Below the pieces are notes generated by a model. The model was not told the DNA's origin. It did not search any database and was given only the letters and a program-made list of their open reading frames with translations. The position numbers and the translations under genes were made by a program. This document shows positions 43,118 through 52,286 of a DNA stretch of 64,000 nt, in pieces. The stretch lies in the NCBI RefSeq assembly GCF_036802865.1, contig NZ_DAIRVK010000002.1:496001-560000 (forward strand). The letters run 5' to 3'. Origin of the DNA: Sulfurospirillum sp036802865. GTDB taxonomy: Bacteria; Campylobacterota; Campylobacteria; Campylobacterales; Sulfurospirillaceae. Position 1 is the first letter of the stretch. Each line of letters starts with the position of its first letter.

Positions 43118-43732
43118 ATGGCACGAATAATTGATAAAGAAGAAAAGAGGTGCGACATCGCACTTTCTGCAATTGAACTTTTTTGTGAAAAAGGCATACA
43201 GCAAACAAGTATCGATGAAATTGCAAAAAGTGCAGGGGTAGCCAAAGGTACAATCTATCTTTACTTTAAAAATAAAGAAGAGATTGTCTTTGCAATTTGG
43301 GATATCATTGCAGGACGTCATCGTAATGCATTCGAAAAACGCGTCAAAACAAATATGAGGGCTAAAGATAAAATTTTAGAATTTTACAACTTTAGTGAGT
43401 GTGAAGAAGAGCAGAATAAAGAGCAAGTTCTTAAACTCTATCAACACTTTGTAAGTTCCATGCTTATCGACAAAACAGGGCTTTATACAACTTATTTTGA
43501 AAGCTTTTTTCAAGAAGATTATGATTTTATCACAAGCGCTTTACATGAAGGAATAGCTCGAGGTGAATTGTATGTTGACAACATTGATTTACTAACCAAT
43601 ACCATCATTATGCTCTTAAAAGGCGTTTTAGTCCGAGCAAAAGCCAGTAATATGGACTTTCATGAAGCTCAAACCACACTTATCAAGCACATCACTTATT
43701 TACTCGATCAATGTACAAGGAAAGAACCATGA
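43118..43732 (+). CDS. TetR-family repressor of the efflux operon
   Basis: The 204-residue protein (ATG at 43118, with AAGGAG upstream) has an N-terminal helix-turn-helix (IDEIAKSAGVAKGTIYLYFKNK) and an all-helical ligand-binding remainder. Its own promoter carries a palindrome over the start region, so it should repress itself and the downstream tolC-adaptor-RND genes until an efflux substrate binds. Its stop overlaps the tolC start as ATGA. Confidence 0.92.
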   Translation: MARIIDKEEKRCDIALSAIELFCEKGIQQTSIDEIAKSAGVAKGTIYLYFKNKEEIVFAIWDIIAGRHRNAFEKRVKTNMRAKDKILEFYNFSECEEEQNKEQVLKLYQHFVSSMLIDKTGLYTTYFESFFQEDYDFITSALHEGIARGELYVDNIDLLTNTIIMLLKGVLVRAKASNMDFHEAQTTLIKHITYLLDQCTRKEP

Positions 43733-44958
43733 AAAAATTAAGCCTTTTATGTATCTTTCCACTGTTTGCCTTCGCAGGAAACTTACCACAACTTTTAAAT
43801 CTTGCGGAACAAAACAAACAAGTGGAAGCGTCACGCTACAGTTTAGAGGCGGCAAAAGAGCAAGAGTATGCTACGAAAAGTGGTTACATGCCAAGCCTCA
43901 GTTTAGGTGCAAATCAAACCTTCAACCAACAAGAAACAATGCTCAACCCTGATAAAAGCCGAACAGGCTCCGCTACGCTTTCATTTACACTGTATGATGG
44001 CGGAAAAAGAGAAGCCCTTTTTGACCAACAAAAAGCCCTTGTAAAGGCTGCGACATTCTCACTTGGATCCGTACAAAACAACGTTTCACTCAATGTGATT
44101 TATTACTATTACAACTACATCAGCACCCTTGCCAGTAAAGAGTCAACCGTTCAAAAAATGGAACAACTTGAAGCTGAGCGTTACCGACTTGAAAAATACC
44201 TCTCAGTAGGTAGTGCAACGGCAGATGAACTCCAAAAAATCATCTCAACCATAGAACAAACCAAAGTCGATCTTTTGACCTTAGATAACACCCTAAATAA
44301 CATTTCCAATACCTTAGAATACCTTACCGGTAAAGAGGTGAGTGTAGAAGCTGGCTCATTGGTTGTATTGCAAGAAAGCAAAATAGAGGATGCAAAGCGT
44401 TTTGACATCTTAGCACTTGAAGAGAGTGTTCAAAGCTCACGTGCTGAGGCAGAAGCCGCAAAAGCTCCCTATTTACCAATCATTAAAATAGAAGACAGTT
44501 ACTCACGATTCAAATACGATTACAACAATCCTGCTTTTGAATCAGATAATAACCATCAAAACACCGTTCAACTCACAATGCAATGGAAGATTTTTGACTT
44601 TGGTTCCACTTCAGCCTCAGTACAAGCTGCTCAAAAAAACTACCTTTCTAAAAGCAGTGATTTAGCGTATGAAAAACAAAAAGCAAAAGCAAGTTATAAA
44701 AGTGCTCAAAATAGTTACACAACAGCACTGGCAAAAATCGAAGCTGCTAAAGCTAAGCTCTCTGCTTCAGAGATGACGTATGAGCTTGTTAAAAAGAAAT
44801 TTCAACAAGGCATCGTCAATAACGTCAGTTATCTTGATGCGTTGAGCGATAAATTTAATTCACGCTCACAACTTCAAACAGCACTTAATGAAGTTGAATA
44901 CCAAAAAGCCGTTCTACTCTACGAAATGGGTAAAGAAATAAAAGGAGCCATCCAATGA
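43729..44958 (+). CDS. TolC-family outer membrane efflux protein
   Basis: TolC-type trimers form the outer membrane channel and periplasmic tunnel of tripartite pumps. The 409-residue protein has a signal peptide (KKLSLLCIFPLFAFAG) and two internally related halves of helical, heptad-rich sequence. Family stretches include the YDGGKREAL loop after a beta-strand, LEAERYRLEKYLSVGSAT and FQQGIVNNVSYLDALS. It is coupled to tetR and to the adaptor gene by ATGA overlaps. Confidence 0.92.
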   Translation: MKKLSLLCIFPLFAFAGNLPQLLNLAEQNKQVEASRYSLEAAKEQEYATKSGYMPSLSLGANQTFNQQETMLNPDKSRTGSATLSFTLYDGGKREALFDQQKALVKAATFSLGSVQNNVSLNVIYYYYNYISTLASKESTVQKMEQLEAERYRLEKYLSVGSATADELQKIISTIEQTKVDLLTLDNTLNNISNTLEYLTGKEVSVEAGSLVVLQESKIEDAKRFDILALEESVQSSRAEAEAAKAPYLPIIKIEDSYSRFKYDYNNPAFESDNNHQNTVQLTMQWKIFDFGSTSASVQAAQKNYLSKSSDLAYEKQKAKASYKSAQNSYTTALAKIEAAKAKLSASEMTYELVKKKFQQGIVNNVSYLDALSDKFNSRSQLQTALNEVEYQKAVLLYEMGKEIKGAIQ

Positions 44959-45653
44959 AAAAAGTTTTTGTAGTCACGCTACTTATGTTCCAAGCCCTTA
45001 TTGCAGGGGAAGTTTACGCAACATTTGATGTTGTAAGCGAAAAAAGCTCCGAATTAGGACTTTCTATCTCTGGTGTTGTTGGCACCTTGCAAGTTGATGT
45101 GGGTGATCGTGTTAAAAAAGGTGATTTACTCCTTGCTTTACAAAACGCACAAGAAAAAAATGAGTATGAAAGTGCTCGTAAAAATGCTGAGCATTCGCTC
45201 AAAACCTATGATAGATACGCCAAAATCTCAGATGTCATCGACAAAGAAAAAATGGAAAACTACCTTTATGACAAAGATATTCAACTCTTAAATGCACAAA
45301 ATAAAGAGATTATCTTCAAAAAAACAGAACTTCGTGCACCTTATGATTTGGTAGTCACTAAAAAAAGTACTGAACTTGGAAACATCGTTCTAGGTTCGCA
45401 AACCAAACTCTTAACCGTTGAAAGTACCCGTGATGTCAAACTCGTGCTGAAATTCGATGAAAAATACTGGACTAAGGTCAAAGTAGGGCAAAAATTCACC
45501 TATAAAGTAGATGGTAGCGATAAAAAATATGAAGGTGTGATTAGCAAAATCTATCCAACCATTTTAGCAAGCACCCGCGAAATGCAAGCAGAAGTCAAAG
45601 CCGTCGATCTTATGCCAGGGCTTTTTGGCAACGGCACAATCGCTGCGGAATAA
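44955..45653 (+). CDS. RND efflux periplasmic adaptor (membrane fusion protein)
   Basis: The 232-residue protein joins the inner membrane pump to TolC. It has a signal peptide (KKVFVVTLLMFQALIAG), a lipoyl/biotinyl-like half (VVGTLQVDVGDRVKKGDLLLALQ), only a short helical hairpin, the second lipoyl half (TELRAPYDLVVTKKSTELGN) and a beta-barrel region. It is shorter than AcrA-type adaptors (about 380-400) because the hairpin and membrane-proximal domain are reduced. It lies 3 nt before the RND gene. Confidence 0.9.
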   Translation: MKKVFVVTLLMFQALIAGEVYATFDVVSEKSSELGLSISGVVGTLQVDVGDRVKKGDLLLALQNAQEKNEYESARKNAEHSLKTYDRYAKISDVIDKEKMENYLYDKDIQLLNAQNKEIIFKKTELRAPYDLVVTKKSTELGNIVLGSQTKLLTVESTRDVKLVLKFDEKYWTKVKVGQKFTYKVDGSDKKYEGVISKIYPTILASTREMQAEVKAVDLMPGLFGNGTIAAE

Positions 45654-45656
45654 CCA

Positions 45657-48600
45657 ATGTATAAATTAGCGATCAACCGTCCCATCACGACACTGATGGG
45701 TGTTTTAACCTTTATTGTTTTTGGTTTGATGTCCTATAATACCATGCCGATCAATCTCTATCCTAACGTGGATTTTCCTATCGTTACGGTTCAAACAACA
45801 TACAATGGTGCAGATCCTGCAACGGTTGAGACAAAAGTAACCGATAAAATCGAAGAGGCCGTTTCGGGCGTTGATGGCATTGATAAGCTTATGTCAACCA
45901 GTTACGAAGGCTTTAGTGTTGTTACCATTCAGTTTAAACTGACTAAAAATATTGATATCGCAACCAATGACGTGCGCGATAAAATCGGTGCGCTCAATCT
46001 TCCAACCGAAGTCGATAAACCAGTCGTTAAAAAACTGGGTGCAACGGGTGGCGTTATCAAGCTTTTCGTAGCAAGTGATGGTAAAAATGACATCGCTCTT
46101 ATGCGCCTTGCCGATGAAAAGCTCAAACCAAAACTTCAGAGGGTAAAAGGTGTTGGCGAAGTCAATATCATCGGTTATCAAGACCGTGAGATTCGCATCT
46201 TTATTGACCCTTTTTTGCTTAACAAGTACAACCTAAGTGCATCTGATCTTAGTGGTATCATCTCTAAGCAGAACATCAAACAGGGTGCTGGTAAGATGGT
46301 CAATCAAAACCAAGAGATCATCATCAAAGCAGAAGGCGATGCAGCGAACATTCAAGAGATTGAAGATCTTCTTGTCAAGCCAGGTGTGCGCCTTAAAGAT
46401 GTTGCAACCGTTGTTGATGGTCTGAGTGATCCTAAAAGTTTCTCTTCCTACAACGGTCAAAGAGGTGTAACGCTCGAAGTTAAAAAAATAGCCGGTGAGA
46501 ATGTTCTTAACATCATCAAAGGTGTTAAAAAAATTATGCCAGACATGCAACTCCTTGCAGGCAAAAATAACGAGATCAAAATCTTGCAAGATCAGTCTGA
46601 AAAGATTATGGTCAACATCGATAATGTTCGCTTTGACCTTATCTTTGGTGCATTTTTGTCGATTATTATCGTTTTTGCTTTTTTACGTAATGCAACTGCA
46701 ACCATCGTTTCAGCCCTTGCTATCCCAACGTCTGTTATTGGAACCTTTGCCATTATGAATGCCCTTGGATACGACCTTAACCGTCTAACGCTCATTGGTC
46801 TAACGCTCGCCATTGGTATTTTTATCGATGATGCGATTGTTGTTATTGAAAATATTATGAAAAAGATGGAAGAGGGGCAAAAGCCTTTTCAAGCCTCCTT
46901 TGAAGGTATCAAAGAGGTTGCATTCTCTATTCTTGCCATTTCATCAGTGCTTTTAGCCGTATTTATCCCAGTTGCGTTTATGGATGGCATCGTTGGTATG
47001 TTCTTTAACTCCTTTGCGATGACCGTAGCTTCGGGTATTGTTATCTCTTATCTTGTAGCGGTTATGTTTGTACCTTCCATTGGCGCACGTCTTTTGAGTG
47101 CAAAAGAGAGTAATTTTTATTATGCAACAGAGCCTATTTTAAAAGCGGTTGATAAAGCCTATGTTTCAATTTTAAAACCACTTATCCGTTTTAAAACGAT
47201 TACTGTTTTAGTAACATTTGGACTTTTATTTGTATCTATGACACTTAAAGTGGGTATGGACTTTCTACCGATGCAAGACAATAGTGAATTTCAAGTGACC
47301 ATTAAAGGCCCTGTTGGGATCAATTTAGAAACTATGAAACAAAAGGTCATTCCTGTTGATGAAATGCTCAAGGGTGATCCATCGATTTCGTATTCTATTA
47401 TCTCTATTGGGTATGACTCAGCACAAAGCCTTCACAAAGCACGTATTTACGTTAAGCTAAAATCTCTTAAAGAGCGCACTATTTCACAGCTTAAAATCAT
47501 CGAAAACTACCGCGAAAAGATGAAAAATCTTGAAGGTCTTACTATCTCTGTTGAAAAAGTCGATGATTTTGATACGGGAGATACAACAGCAGCGCTTCAA
47601 GTCGTTATTACCGGCGATAAATTTGACGTCTTAGATGATACTTCGACTAAACTCATGGAGTTTTTGAAATCTAACAAAGGCATCGTTGATATCGATAGAG
47701 ACTACGAAAGTGGTAAACCAGAGATGCGCATCAGCATTCTTCGTGAAAATGCCCAACGAGTAGGGGTAAGTGTTAAAGAGATTGCCGCAGTTCTGGGCTC
47801 TGCTTACTCAAGCGATAGCGCTATTTCATACTATGAAGACAATGGTAAGCAATTTGACATCACCATTCGCTTTAGAGATGACTTTAGAATGTCATTGGAA
47901 GATCTAAAAAAACTACAAGTTAAGAACTCTAATGGTGAATTTGTGGCACTTGAAGGCTTAATTGCATTTGAAGAAACACTAGGAACTGCCTCTATTAACC
48001 GTTTCGATCGTGAACGTAAAATCTTAGTAACGGCGGGTACTTCTGGTATATCCTTGGATAAAGTTGTTGTTCTTGTTGAAGATAAGATGAAAGAGATCCT
48101 TCCTGAAGGATACCACTACCGTTTTACAGGCGATGTTGAAAATATGAGCGATACAGGAAAAGCCTTTGGTGCAGCGGTTCTTCTTGCTGTTATCTTAATC
48201 TACTTGATTCTTGCAGCACTGTATGAGTCACTCATTCAACCGTTCATCATCATGATTTCTATGCCTCTTTCGTTAACAGGTATTATGGTAGCGTTGTATC
48301 TGACGAACAATACGTTTAGTTTGTTTGTTATGATCGGTATTATTCTGCTTCTGGGAATGGTTGGTAAAAACGCCATCTTGGTTGTTGACTTTGCGAACCG
48401 TGCAATTAAAGAGGGGAAAAGCATCGACAATGCACTTCTTGAAGCGGGAGAAAAACGTCTACGACCGATTTTAATGACGACCTTTGCGATGATAGGTGCC
48501 ATGATGCCTCTAGCCTTTGGTAGTGGAGCAGGGCACGAAGCCAACGCTCCTATGGCACTTGCCATCATCGGCGGACTTTTAAGCTCGACTGTTCTAACGT

Positions 48601-48686
48601 TGCTCGTTGTTCCTGCTATTTATAAGTTTATGTATCCGATGGACAGCTGGCTACGTAAATGGTACGAAAAAGGAACTGTTAAGTAA
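45657..48686 (+). CDS. RND multidrug efflux pump (HAE1/AcrB type)
   Basis: This 1009-residue proton-driven inner membrane pump has twelve membrane segments and two large periplasmic loops. Typical stretches are NRPITTLMGVLTFIVFG at the N-terminus, PNVDFPIVTVQTTYNGADP, GIFIDDAIVVIENI in TM4 with the two Asp of the proton relay, GMVGKNAILVVDFANRAI in TM10 and RPILMTTFAMIGAMMPLAFG. It is the last gene of tetR-tolC-adaptor-RND. Substrates cannot be predicted from sequence. Confidence 0.95.
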   Translation: MYKLAINRPITTLMGVLTFIVFGLMSYNTMPINLYPNVDFPIVTVQTTYNGADPATVETKVTDKIEEAVSGVDGIDKLMSTSYEGFSVVTIQFKLTKNIDIATNDVRDKIGALNLPTEVDKPVVKKLGATGGVIKLFVASDGKNDIALMRLADEKLKPKLQRVKGVGEVNIIGYQDREIRIFIDPFLLNKYNLSASDLSGIISKQNIKQGAGKMVNQNQEIIIKAEGDAANIQEIEDLLVKPGVRLKDVATVVDGLSDPKSFSSYNGQRGVTLEVKKIAGENVLNIIKGVKKIMPDMQLLAGKNNEIKILQDQSEKIMVNIDNVRFDLIFGAFLSIIIVFAFLRNATATIVSALAIPTSVIGTFAIMNALGYDLNRLTLIGLTLAIGIFIDDAIVVIENIMKKMEEGQKPFQASFEGIKEVAFSILAISSVLLAVFIPVAFMDGIVGMFFNSFAMTVASGIVISYLVAVMFVPSIGARLLSAKESNFYYATEPILKAVDKAYVSILKPLIRFKTITVLVTFGLLFVSMTLKVGMDFLPMQDNSEFQVTIKGPVGINLETMKQKVIPVDEMLKGDPSISYSIISIGYDSAQSLHKARIYVKLKSLKERTISQLKIIENYREKMKNLEGLTISVEKVDDFDTGDTTAALQVVITGDKFDVLDDTSTKLMEFLKSNKGIVDIDRDYESGKPEMRISILRENAQRVGVSVKEIAAVLGSAYSSDSAISYYEDNGKQFDITIRFRDDFRMSLEDLKKLQVKNSNGEFVALEGLIAFEETLGTASINRFDRERKILVTAGTSGISLDKVVVLVEDKMKEILPEGYHYRFTGDVENMSDTGKAFGAAVLLAVILIYLILAALYESLIQPFIIMISMPLSLTGIMVALYLTNNTFSLFVMIGIILLLGMVGKNAILVVDFANRAIKEGKSIDNALLEAGEKRLRPILMTTFAMIGAMMPLAFGSGAGHEANAPMALAIIGGLLSSTVLTLLVVPAIYKFMYPMDSWLRKWYEKGTVK

Positions 48687-48694
48687 GCTTTACA

Positions 48695-48726
48695 TGTAAA
48701 GGGTATTTTTTGAAATATCCTTTACA
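48695..48726 (+). terminator. Terminator of the RND efflux operon
   Basis: TGTAAAGG (48695-48702) pairs with CCTTTACA (48719-48726), with GTATTT and AAATAT extending the stem towards a TTTTTTG loop. It starts 9 nt after the RND stop. The outer arm grows out of the palindrome TTACATGTAA (48690-48699). Confidence 0.65.
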
Positions 48727-48907
48727 AATCCTTCGCTCCATCACTCCAAAATCCTTCTTTTAAGTCTATACTCCAACATTTAGGTACATTTTTTGCTTGT
48801 ACTATATCTTGATTTCCAGATCCCAATTGATGCTGGATTTCTATGGTAGGTGAAAGGTTCTCTTCTGTGAGTTTAGGAAAGAGCGATGCTCTTTGAAAAT
48901 GTGAAAG
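48722..48907 (-). pseudogene. Remnant of an unidentified gene (C-terminal fragment)
   Basis: A 61-codon open frame without any start codon runs on the minus strand between a TGA and a TAA. Its translation reads like real protein (LTEENLSPTIEIQHQLGSGN, then VPKCWSIDLKEGFWSDGAK), with aromatic, Pro and Cys residues in a natural mix, unlike the shadow frames around it. The 5' part is missing; the plus-strand beta-barrel gene begins 65 bp further on. It is probably the tail of a gene lost by deletion. I cannot name the family. Confidence 0.45.
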
Positions 48908-48972
48908 TCATTTGAAATGATTTCACGCAAAATTCCGTTGTTGCGGATATGTAAATGCTTTAAGGACAAGTA

Positions 48973-49455
48973 ATGAAAAAAATCGTATGTCTCGTTTCAG
49001 TAGCAGCAGTGCTAGGAATGAATGCTTATGCAAAAGACTATGTTGAAGATGTACATGGTGGCATCACACGTTCAACTGTTGATGGTGAACATAAGGCTGC
49101 TTTTAACGCTGGCTATGGCATAACAAAAACATTAGATAACAAAGTGCTCTTTGGAGTTGCTTTTAATGGTGAATACTCAAATTTATCAGACGGCTCACTT
49201 TGGGGTGCTGGAACTGATTTTAAACTAGGTTACAATGTATGGGAAAAGTTGAATGCCTATGGCATCGTTGGGGCAAAACTTCAATCTGTTGATGGAAATG
49301 CAGGCTATGGACTTGGTTATGGTTTAGGGGTTGATTATCCTATTACTAGAACTATTTCTGCTGCGGTTGAATATAAAAACTATAACATGAATGCAAGTAA
49401 TATCCCAGATTATGACTATAAAACTTTAGGACTTAATCTCAAATACGCGTTCTAA
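48973..49455 (+). CDS. Small outer membrane beta-barrel protein
   Basis: The 160-residue protein has a signal peptide (MKKIVCLVSVAAVLGMNAYA) and alternating strands typical of an eight-stranded OmpA/OmpX-type barrel: KAAFNAGYGI, LFGVAFNGEYSNL, TDFKLGYNVW, LNAYGIVGAKL, GYGLGYGLGVDYPI, ISAAVEYKNYNM, and a terminal strand LGLNLKYAF that ends in Phe, the usual assembly signal. Its function is unknown. It is a single gene with a strong terminator. Confidence 0.85.
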   Translation: MKKIVCLVSVAAVLGMNAYAKDYVEDVHGGITRSTVDGEHKAAFNAGYGITKTLDNKVLFGVAFNGEYSNLSDGSLWGAGTDFKLGYNVWEKLNAYGIVGAKLQSVDGNAGYGLGYGLGVDYPITRTISAAVEYKNYNMNASNIPDYDYKTLGLNLKYAF

Positions 49456-49462
49456 AACGCAT

Positions 49463-49485
49463 GTAGGGACATTTTTAGTCCCTAC
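49463..49485 (+). terminator. Terminator of the beta-barrel gene
   Basis: GTAGGGAC (49463-49470) pairs with GTCCCTAC (49478-49485) over a 7-nt loop and is followed by AACTTTTTTG, a classic intrinsic terminator 8 nt after the stop codon. Confidence 0.9.
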
Positions 49486-49495
49486 AACTTTTTTG

Positions 49496-49708
49496 TTACT
49501 TATTTCTTTTTCTATCTTTTTTCACTTGTTTTGCCTTCGCCTTAGCTTTGGCTTTTTGAGCATCACTCATTTTAGCTTTGTCAGAGTTCACTGCTCCAAC
49601 ATTCATCTGCTTTCCTTCGTAAGGTACCGTGTGTTTTTGTTGTGTCGCAAGTCCAGCAAGTTTATAGCCATTTTCCATTTTTACGCTATTGTTAAGTAAT
49701 CCGCCCAT
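49496..49708 (-). CDS. Small Lys-rich protein of unknown function
   Basis: The 70-residue protein is extremely basic at its C-terminus (KAKAKAKQVKKDRKRNK after MSDAQ). The first half (LLNNSVKMENGYKLAGLA) is uncharged and Gly/Asn-containing. It has no signal peptide. A basic tail suggests nucleic acid binding; this is inference. The frame has a plausible ATG at 49708 and lies on the opposite strand from the preceding gene's terminator. I do not recognise the family. Confidence 0.6.
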   Translation of the reverse strand: MGGLLNNSVKMENGYKLAGLATQQKHTVPYEGKQMNVGAVNSDKAKMSDAQKAKAKAKAKQVKKDRKRNK

Positions 49709-49898
49709 AGTGTGTCCTTAATATTTTGAAATTTAATTGGAGAAAAATCGTTGAGAGGTATGTAACGATATATAGCTTATTATACTTTATACTTGCTTCA
49801 AACCATGTAAAAGTTATCTATAGTGTTATTTTTGCTTATAATTCAGCCTAATTGATTAAAATACCGCTTACTGCTTTATATGTCAAAAAAGGAAACAT

Positions 49899-50213
49899 AT
49901 GTCGGAACAAAACCTGATTACCATGCAGCAATACGCCGTAAAAAACAAAATGAGCACCTTTGCTGTTGTTAAATTGGTTAATGCTAAAAAACTTAAAACT
50001 ATTAAAAAAAATATTGATGGAGAAGAGCGGGAATTTATCATCGATGAGTCTCTTCCACGCACAACAACGCTCAAAAGTGAAACTACTCTAGAACCAGAGC
50101 AGGGCACAAAAATCGACTATGAAGTCGAATTTCATAAACTCTTAGCAAAATATGTCGAAATTCAGGACAAATATACAAACTTAATAGAGAAAAACAACTG
50201 TACGATGAAGTGA
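49899..50213 (+). CDS. Small protein with possible helix-turn-helix and C-terminal coiled coil
   Basis: The 104-residue protein starts with a segment like the winged helix of excisionase/MerR-type proteins (MQQYAVKNKMSTFAVVKLVN, then KKNIDGEEREFIIDE) and ends in a helical, charged region (EFHKLLAKYVEIQDKYTNLIEK) that could be a coiled coil. It has a good AAAGGAAA ribosome site. It is an orphan gene with 190 bp upstream. A small DNA-binding regulator is the best guess. Confidence 0.6.
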   Translation: MSEQNLITMQQYAVKNKMSTFAVVKLVNAKKLKTIKKNIDGEEREFIIDESLPRTTTLKSETTLEPEQGTKIDYEVEFHKLLAKYVEIQDKYTNLIEKNNCTMK

Positions 50214-50234
50214 ATTTGAGGTTATCGATAAAGC

Positions 50235-50263
50235 AAGAAGAGGGCATTTAAAATGCCCTTCTT
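50235..50263 (-). terminator. Terminator of the FIST-domain chemoreceptor gene
   Basis: A 13-nt arm ending in GGGCATTT pairs with AAATGCCCTTCTT, with one bulged A, 14 nt after the chemoreceptor stop on the minus strand. It also lies 22 nt after the small plus-strand gene and may serve both. Confidence 0.65.
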
Positions 50264-50276
50264 ATGGTCATGAAGT

Positions 50277-52286
50277 CTAGTGATTTAAAATATCGAGTGT
50301 TTTTTCATACACACTGAGCTTACCAAGCTCTGTATTTAGCTCATCCGTTAATTTTGATTGTGATCTGAGCTCGCCAGAGATAAGATGACTTTTCCCTGCT
50401 AAATTTTCCATATCAGAAGAGAGGGTATTACTTTTTGAAGAAACTTCTAAAAGTCCACTGCTCACGCCACTCATCGTATTGCTAATGCTCTCAACGGCTT
50501 GGATGATAGTACTCACCGATACATTGGTCTCAGAAAGACTTTTTTGAGTTCGCTCAGCAAGCTTGCGTACTTCATCGGCAACGACAGCAAAACCGCGCCC
50601 ATGTTCCCCTGCGCGTGCCGCTTCAATGGCAGCATTGAGTGCCAGTAAATTGGTCTGATCAGCAATATCAGAGATAACACTTAAAACCATACGAATGTCA
50701 CGAACATTGTTGGTAAGATTATCAACTTCAATGGAAAGGCTGGCATTGTCTGCACTGCCTTTTTCCATGCTTGATGAAAAGACTACAAACTCTTTTTCAA
50801 CAGAAGAGAGTTGTGTTTCAATCGCATCTATAGCACTTACAGCATTTTGGAGTGTTCCACCAATCGTTTGCAGAACTGGCATACTCGATTTCATTTGATT
50901 GAGCATCGCTTTGTTAATGTTGTTAATCATCGTTTGACGATTGATTTTTCTTAAAAGAAAATAGCTTTTAAACCCTGCATATTTTTGCACAAAATGATCA
51001 ACATATTCACCTTCAAATTTATCTGATTCTTCTACACGATAAAAAAAGATTGCTGTTAATGTTTGATTGATATTGACACCTAAGAGTTCACCAAATGTAG
51101 AAAAGCCAACGACAGGTACACCTTCAAATGCTTTTAAACGATTAATCTCACCAGCATTGCATAAACGCCTTAAAATACAATCGTTAAAAATAGCACCTAA
51201 AGCTTTGCGTGGTTTATTACGACTAAATTGTTCAAAATCATGCGTTGTTGTTTGCACAAAATCTGTTTTTTCAAGCAATATAAGCTCTTCGCCGGCTTCT
51301 AAATCGCAGTAAAAATGAAGAACATTACCGGTTGTGTCAACAGAAGCAATAGAACGAATGTAAATTTCATCATTAATTGCAATACCAAACGTATAATTTG
51401 CTAACTTCGTGCTTAACTCATTGGCAGAGCATCTAAAGTGGTTTGTAAGCGCTTCAATAACACCAACACTCATATTGGTCGAGCGGTCTAAAAAAGCACT
51501 GACGGTACGTTTAATTGGATCTGCCGCTAAAACAGTAAAAGAGATAGCGGTTTTTCTAAAGTTTTGACTTTTAAAAATACTAAAACGATAATGTGGTGCA
51601 AATTTTAAAAATGTAATGACCGCATGATGACGTAATGTACGCGTTCCATCGTAGATATAGGTATTTTGAAAGTCTAATTTTCCACCAGCGCTTCCGCCGG
51701 CCAAAAGACAGGGGATATTTCCCACTTGGTATGCAGCTTCCATAAAGAAGCTCTCACTGGCACTAAGCCCATCAATGAGGGTATAGCCCAAGGTATTTTG
51801 GTACTCAACTTTAAAGGGAACATGAACTTTTCTAATCTCATCCGCAATAGCGGCAGTACGCTCTGCCGCTGTTTTTTTACTCGTAGCCATATCTTCACTC
51901 TTAAGAGGAATGGATGCTACATACACATCACTTACGATAGCATGAGAGAAAAACATTAAAACGATGTTATCGCCTTCACCAGCATTCGCTTGCGAATATA
52001 AGGAGGAGAGGGGAGTTAAACCATCTAAACTACATAATTCACCTGCAGTCGTTGAAAGAATCAATGTTGCATCACTCGGAAGTGCCTGTTTGAGTTTTGA
52101 AGAGATGCATGTGAAATCAAGTGCAGGAGAGACAAAACCTAAAACAACCTTTGGGTTAAAAGGAATAGTATCAAGTCCAGCTATAATCGTTTTTTCTTGA
52201 AGATTTAACGTTACAATCGCTTGATTTAAATCTCCATTAGATACATTAAAAGCAGTTTGTTCTTGTGACTTAAAAAAACTAAACAT
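50277..52286 (-). CDS. Soluble chemoreceptor with FIST sensor domain
   Basis: The 669-residue protein has no membrane segment. The N-terminal part (about 30-420) fits FIST_N and FIST_C sensor domains (LILSTTAGELCS, LIDGLSASESFFMEAAYQVG, LLAGGSAGGKLDFQNTY, VVGFSTFGELLGVN); FIST domains are thought to bind small ligands such as amino acids. The C-terminal part has an MCP hairpin (NLLALNAAIEAARAGE, GFAVVADEVRKLAE). It should signal to CheA/W in the cytoplasm. The hairpin core equals that of the receptor at 2628. Confidence 0.88.
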   Translation of the reverse strand: MFSFFKSQEQTAFNVSNGDLNQAIVTLNLQEKTIIAGLDTIPFNPKVVLGFVSPALDFTCISSKLKQALPSDATLILSTTAGELCSLDGLTPLSSLYSQANAGEGDNIVLMFFSHAIVSDVYVASIPLKSEDMATSKKTAAERTAAIADEIRKVHVPFKVEYQNTLGYTLIDGLSASESFFMEAAYQVGNIPCLLAGGSAGGKLDFQNTYIYDGTRTLRHHAVITFLKFAPHYRFSIFKSQNFRKTAISFTVLAADPIKRTVSAFLDRSTNMSVGVIEALTNHFRCSANELSTKLANYTFGIAINDEIYIRSIASVDTTGNVLHFYCDLEAGEELILLEKTDFVQTTTHDFEQFSRNKPRKALGAIFNDCILRRLCNAGEINRLKAFEGVPVVGFSTFGELLGVNINQTLTAIFFYRVEESDKFEGEYVDHFVQKYAGFKSYFLLRKINRQTMINNINKAMLNQMKSSMPVLQTIGGTLQNAVSAIDAIETQLSSVEKEFVVFSSSMEKGSADNASLSIEVDNLTNNVRDIRMVLSVISDIADQTNLLALNAAIEAARAGEHGRGFAVVADEVRKLAERTQKSLSETNVSVSTIIQAVESISNTMSGVSSGLLEVSSKSNTLSSDMENLAGKSHLISGELRSQSKLTDELNTELGKLSVYEKTLDILNH

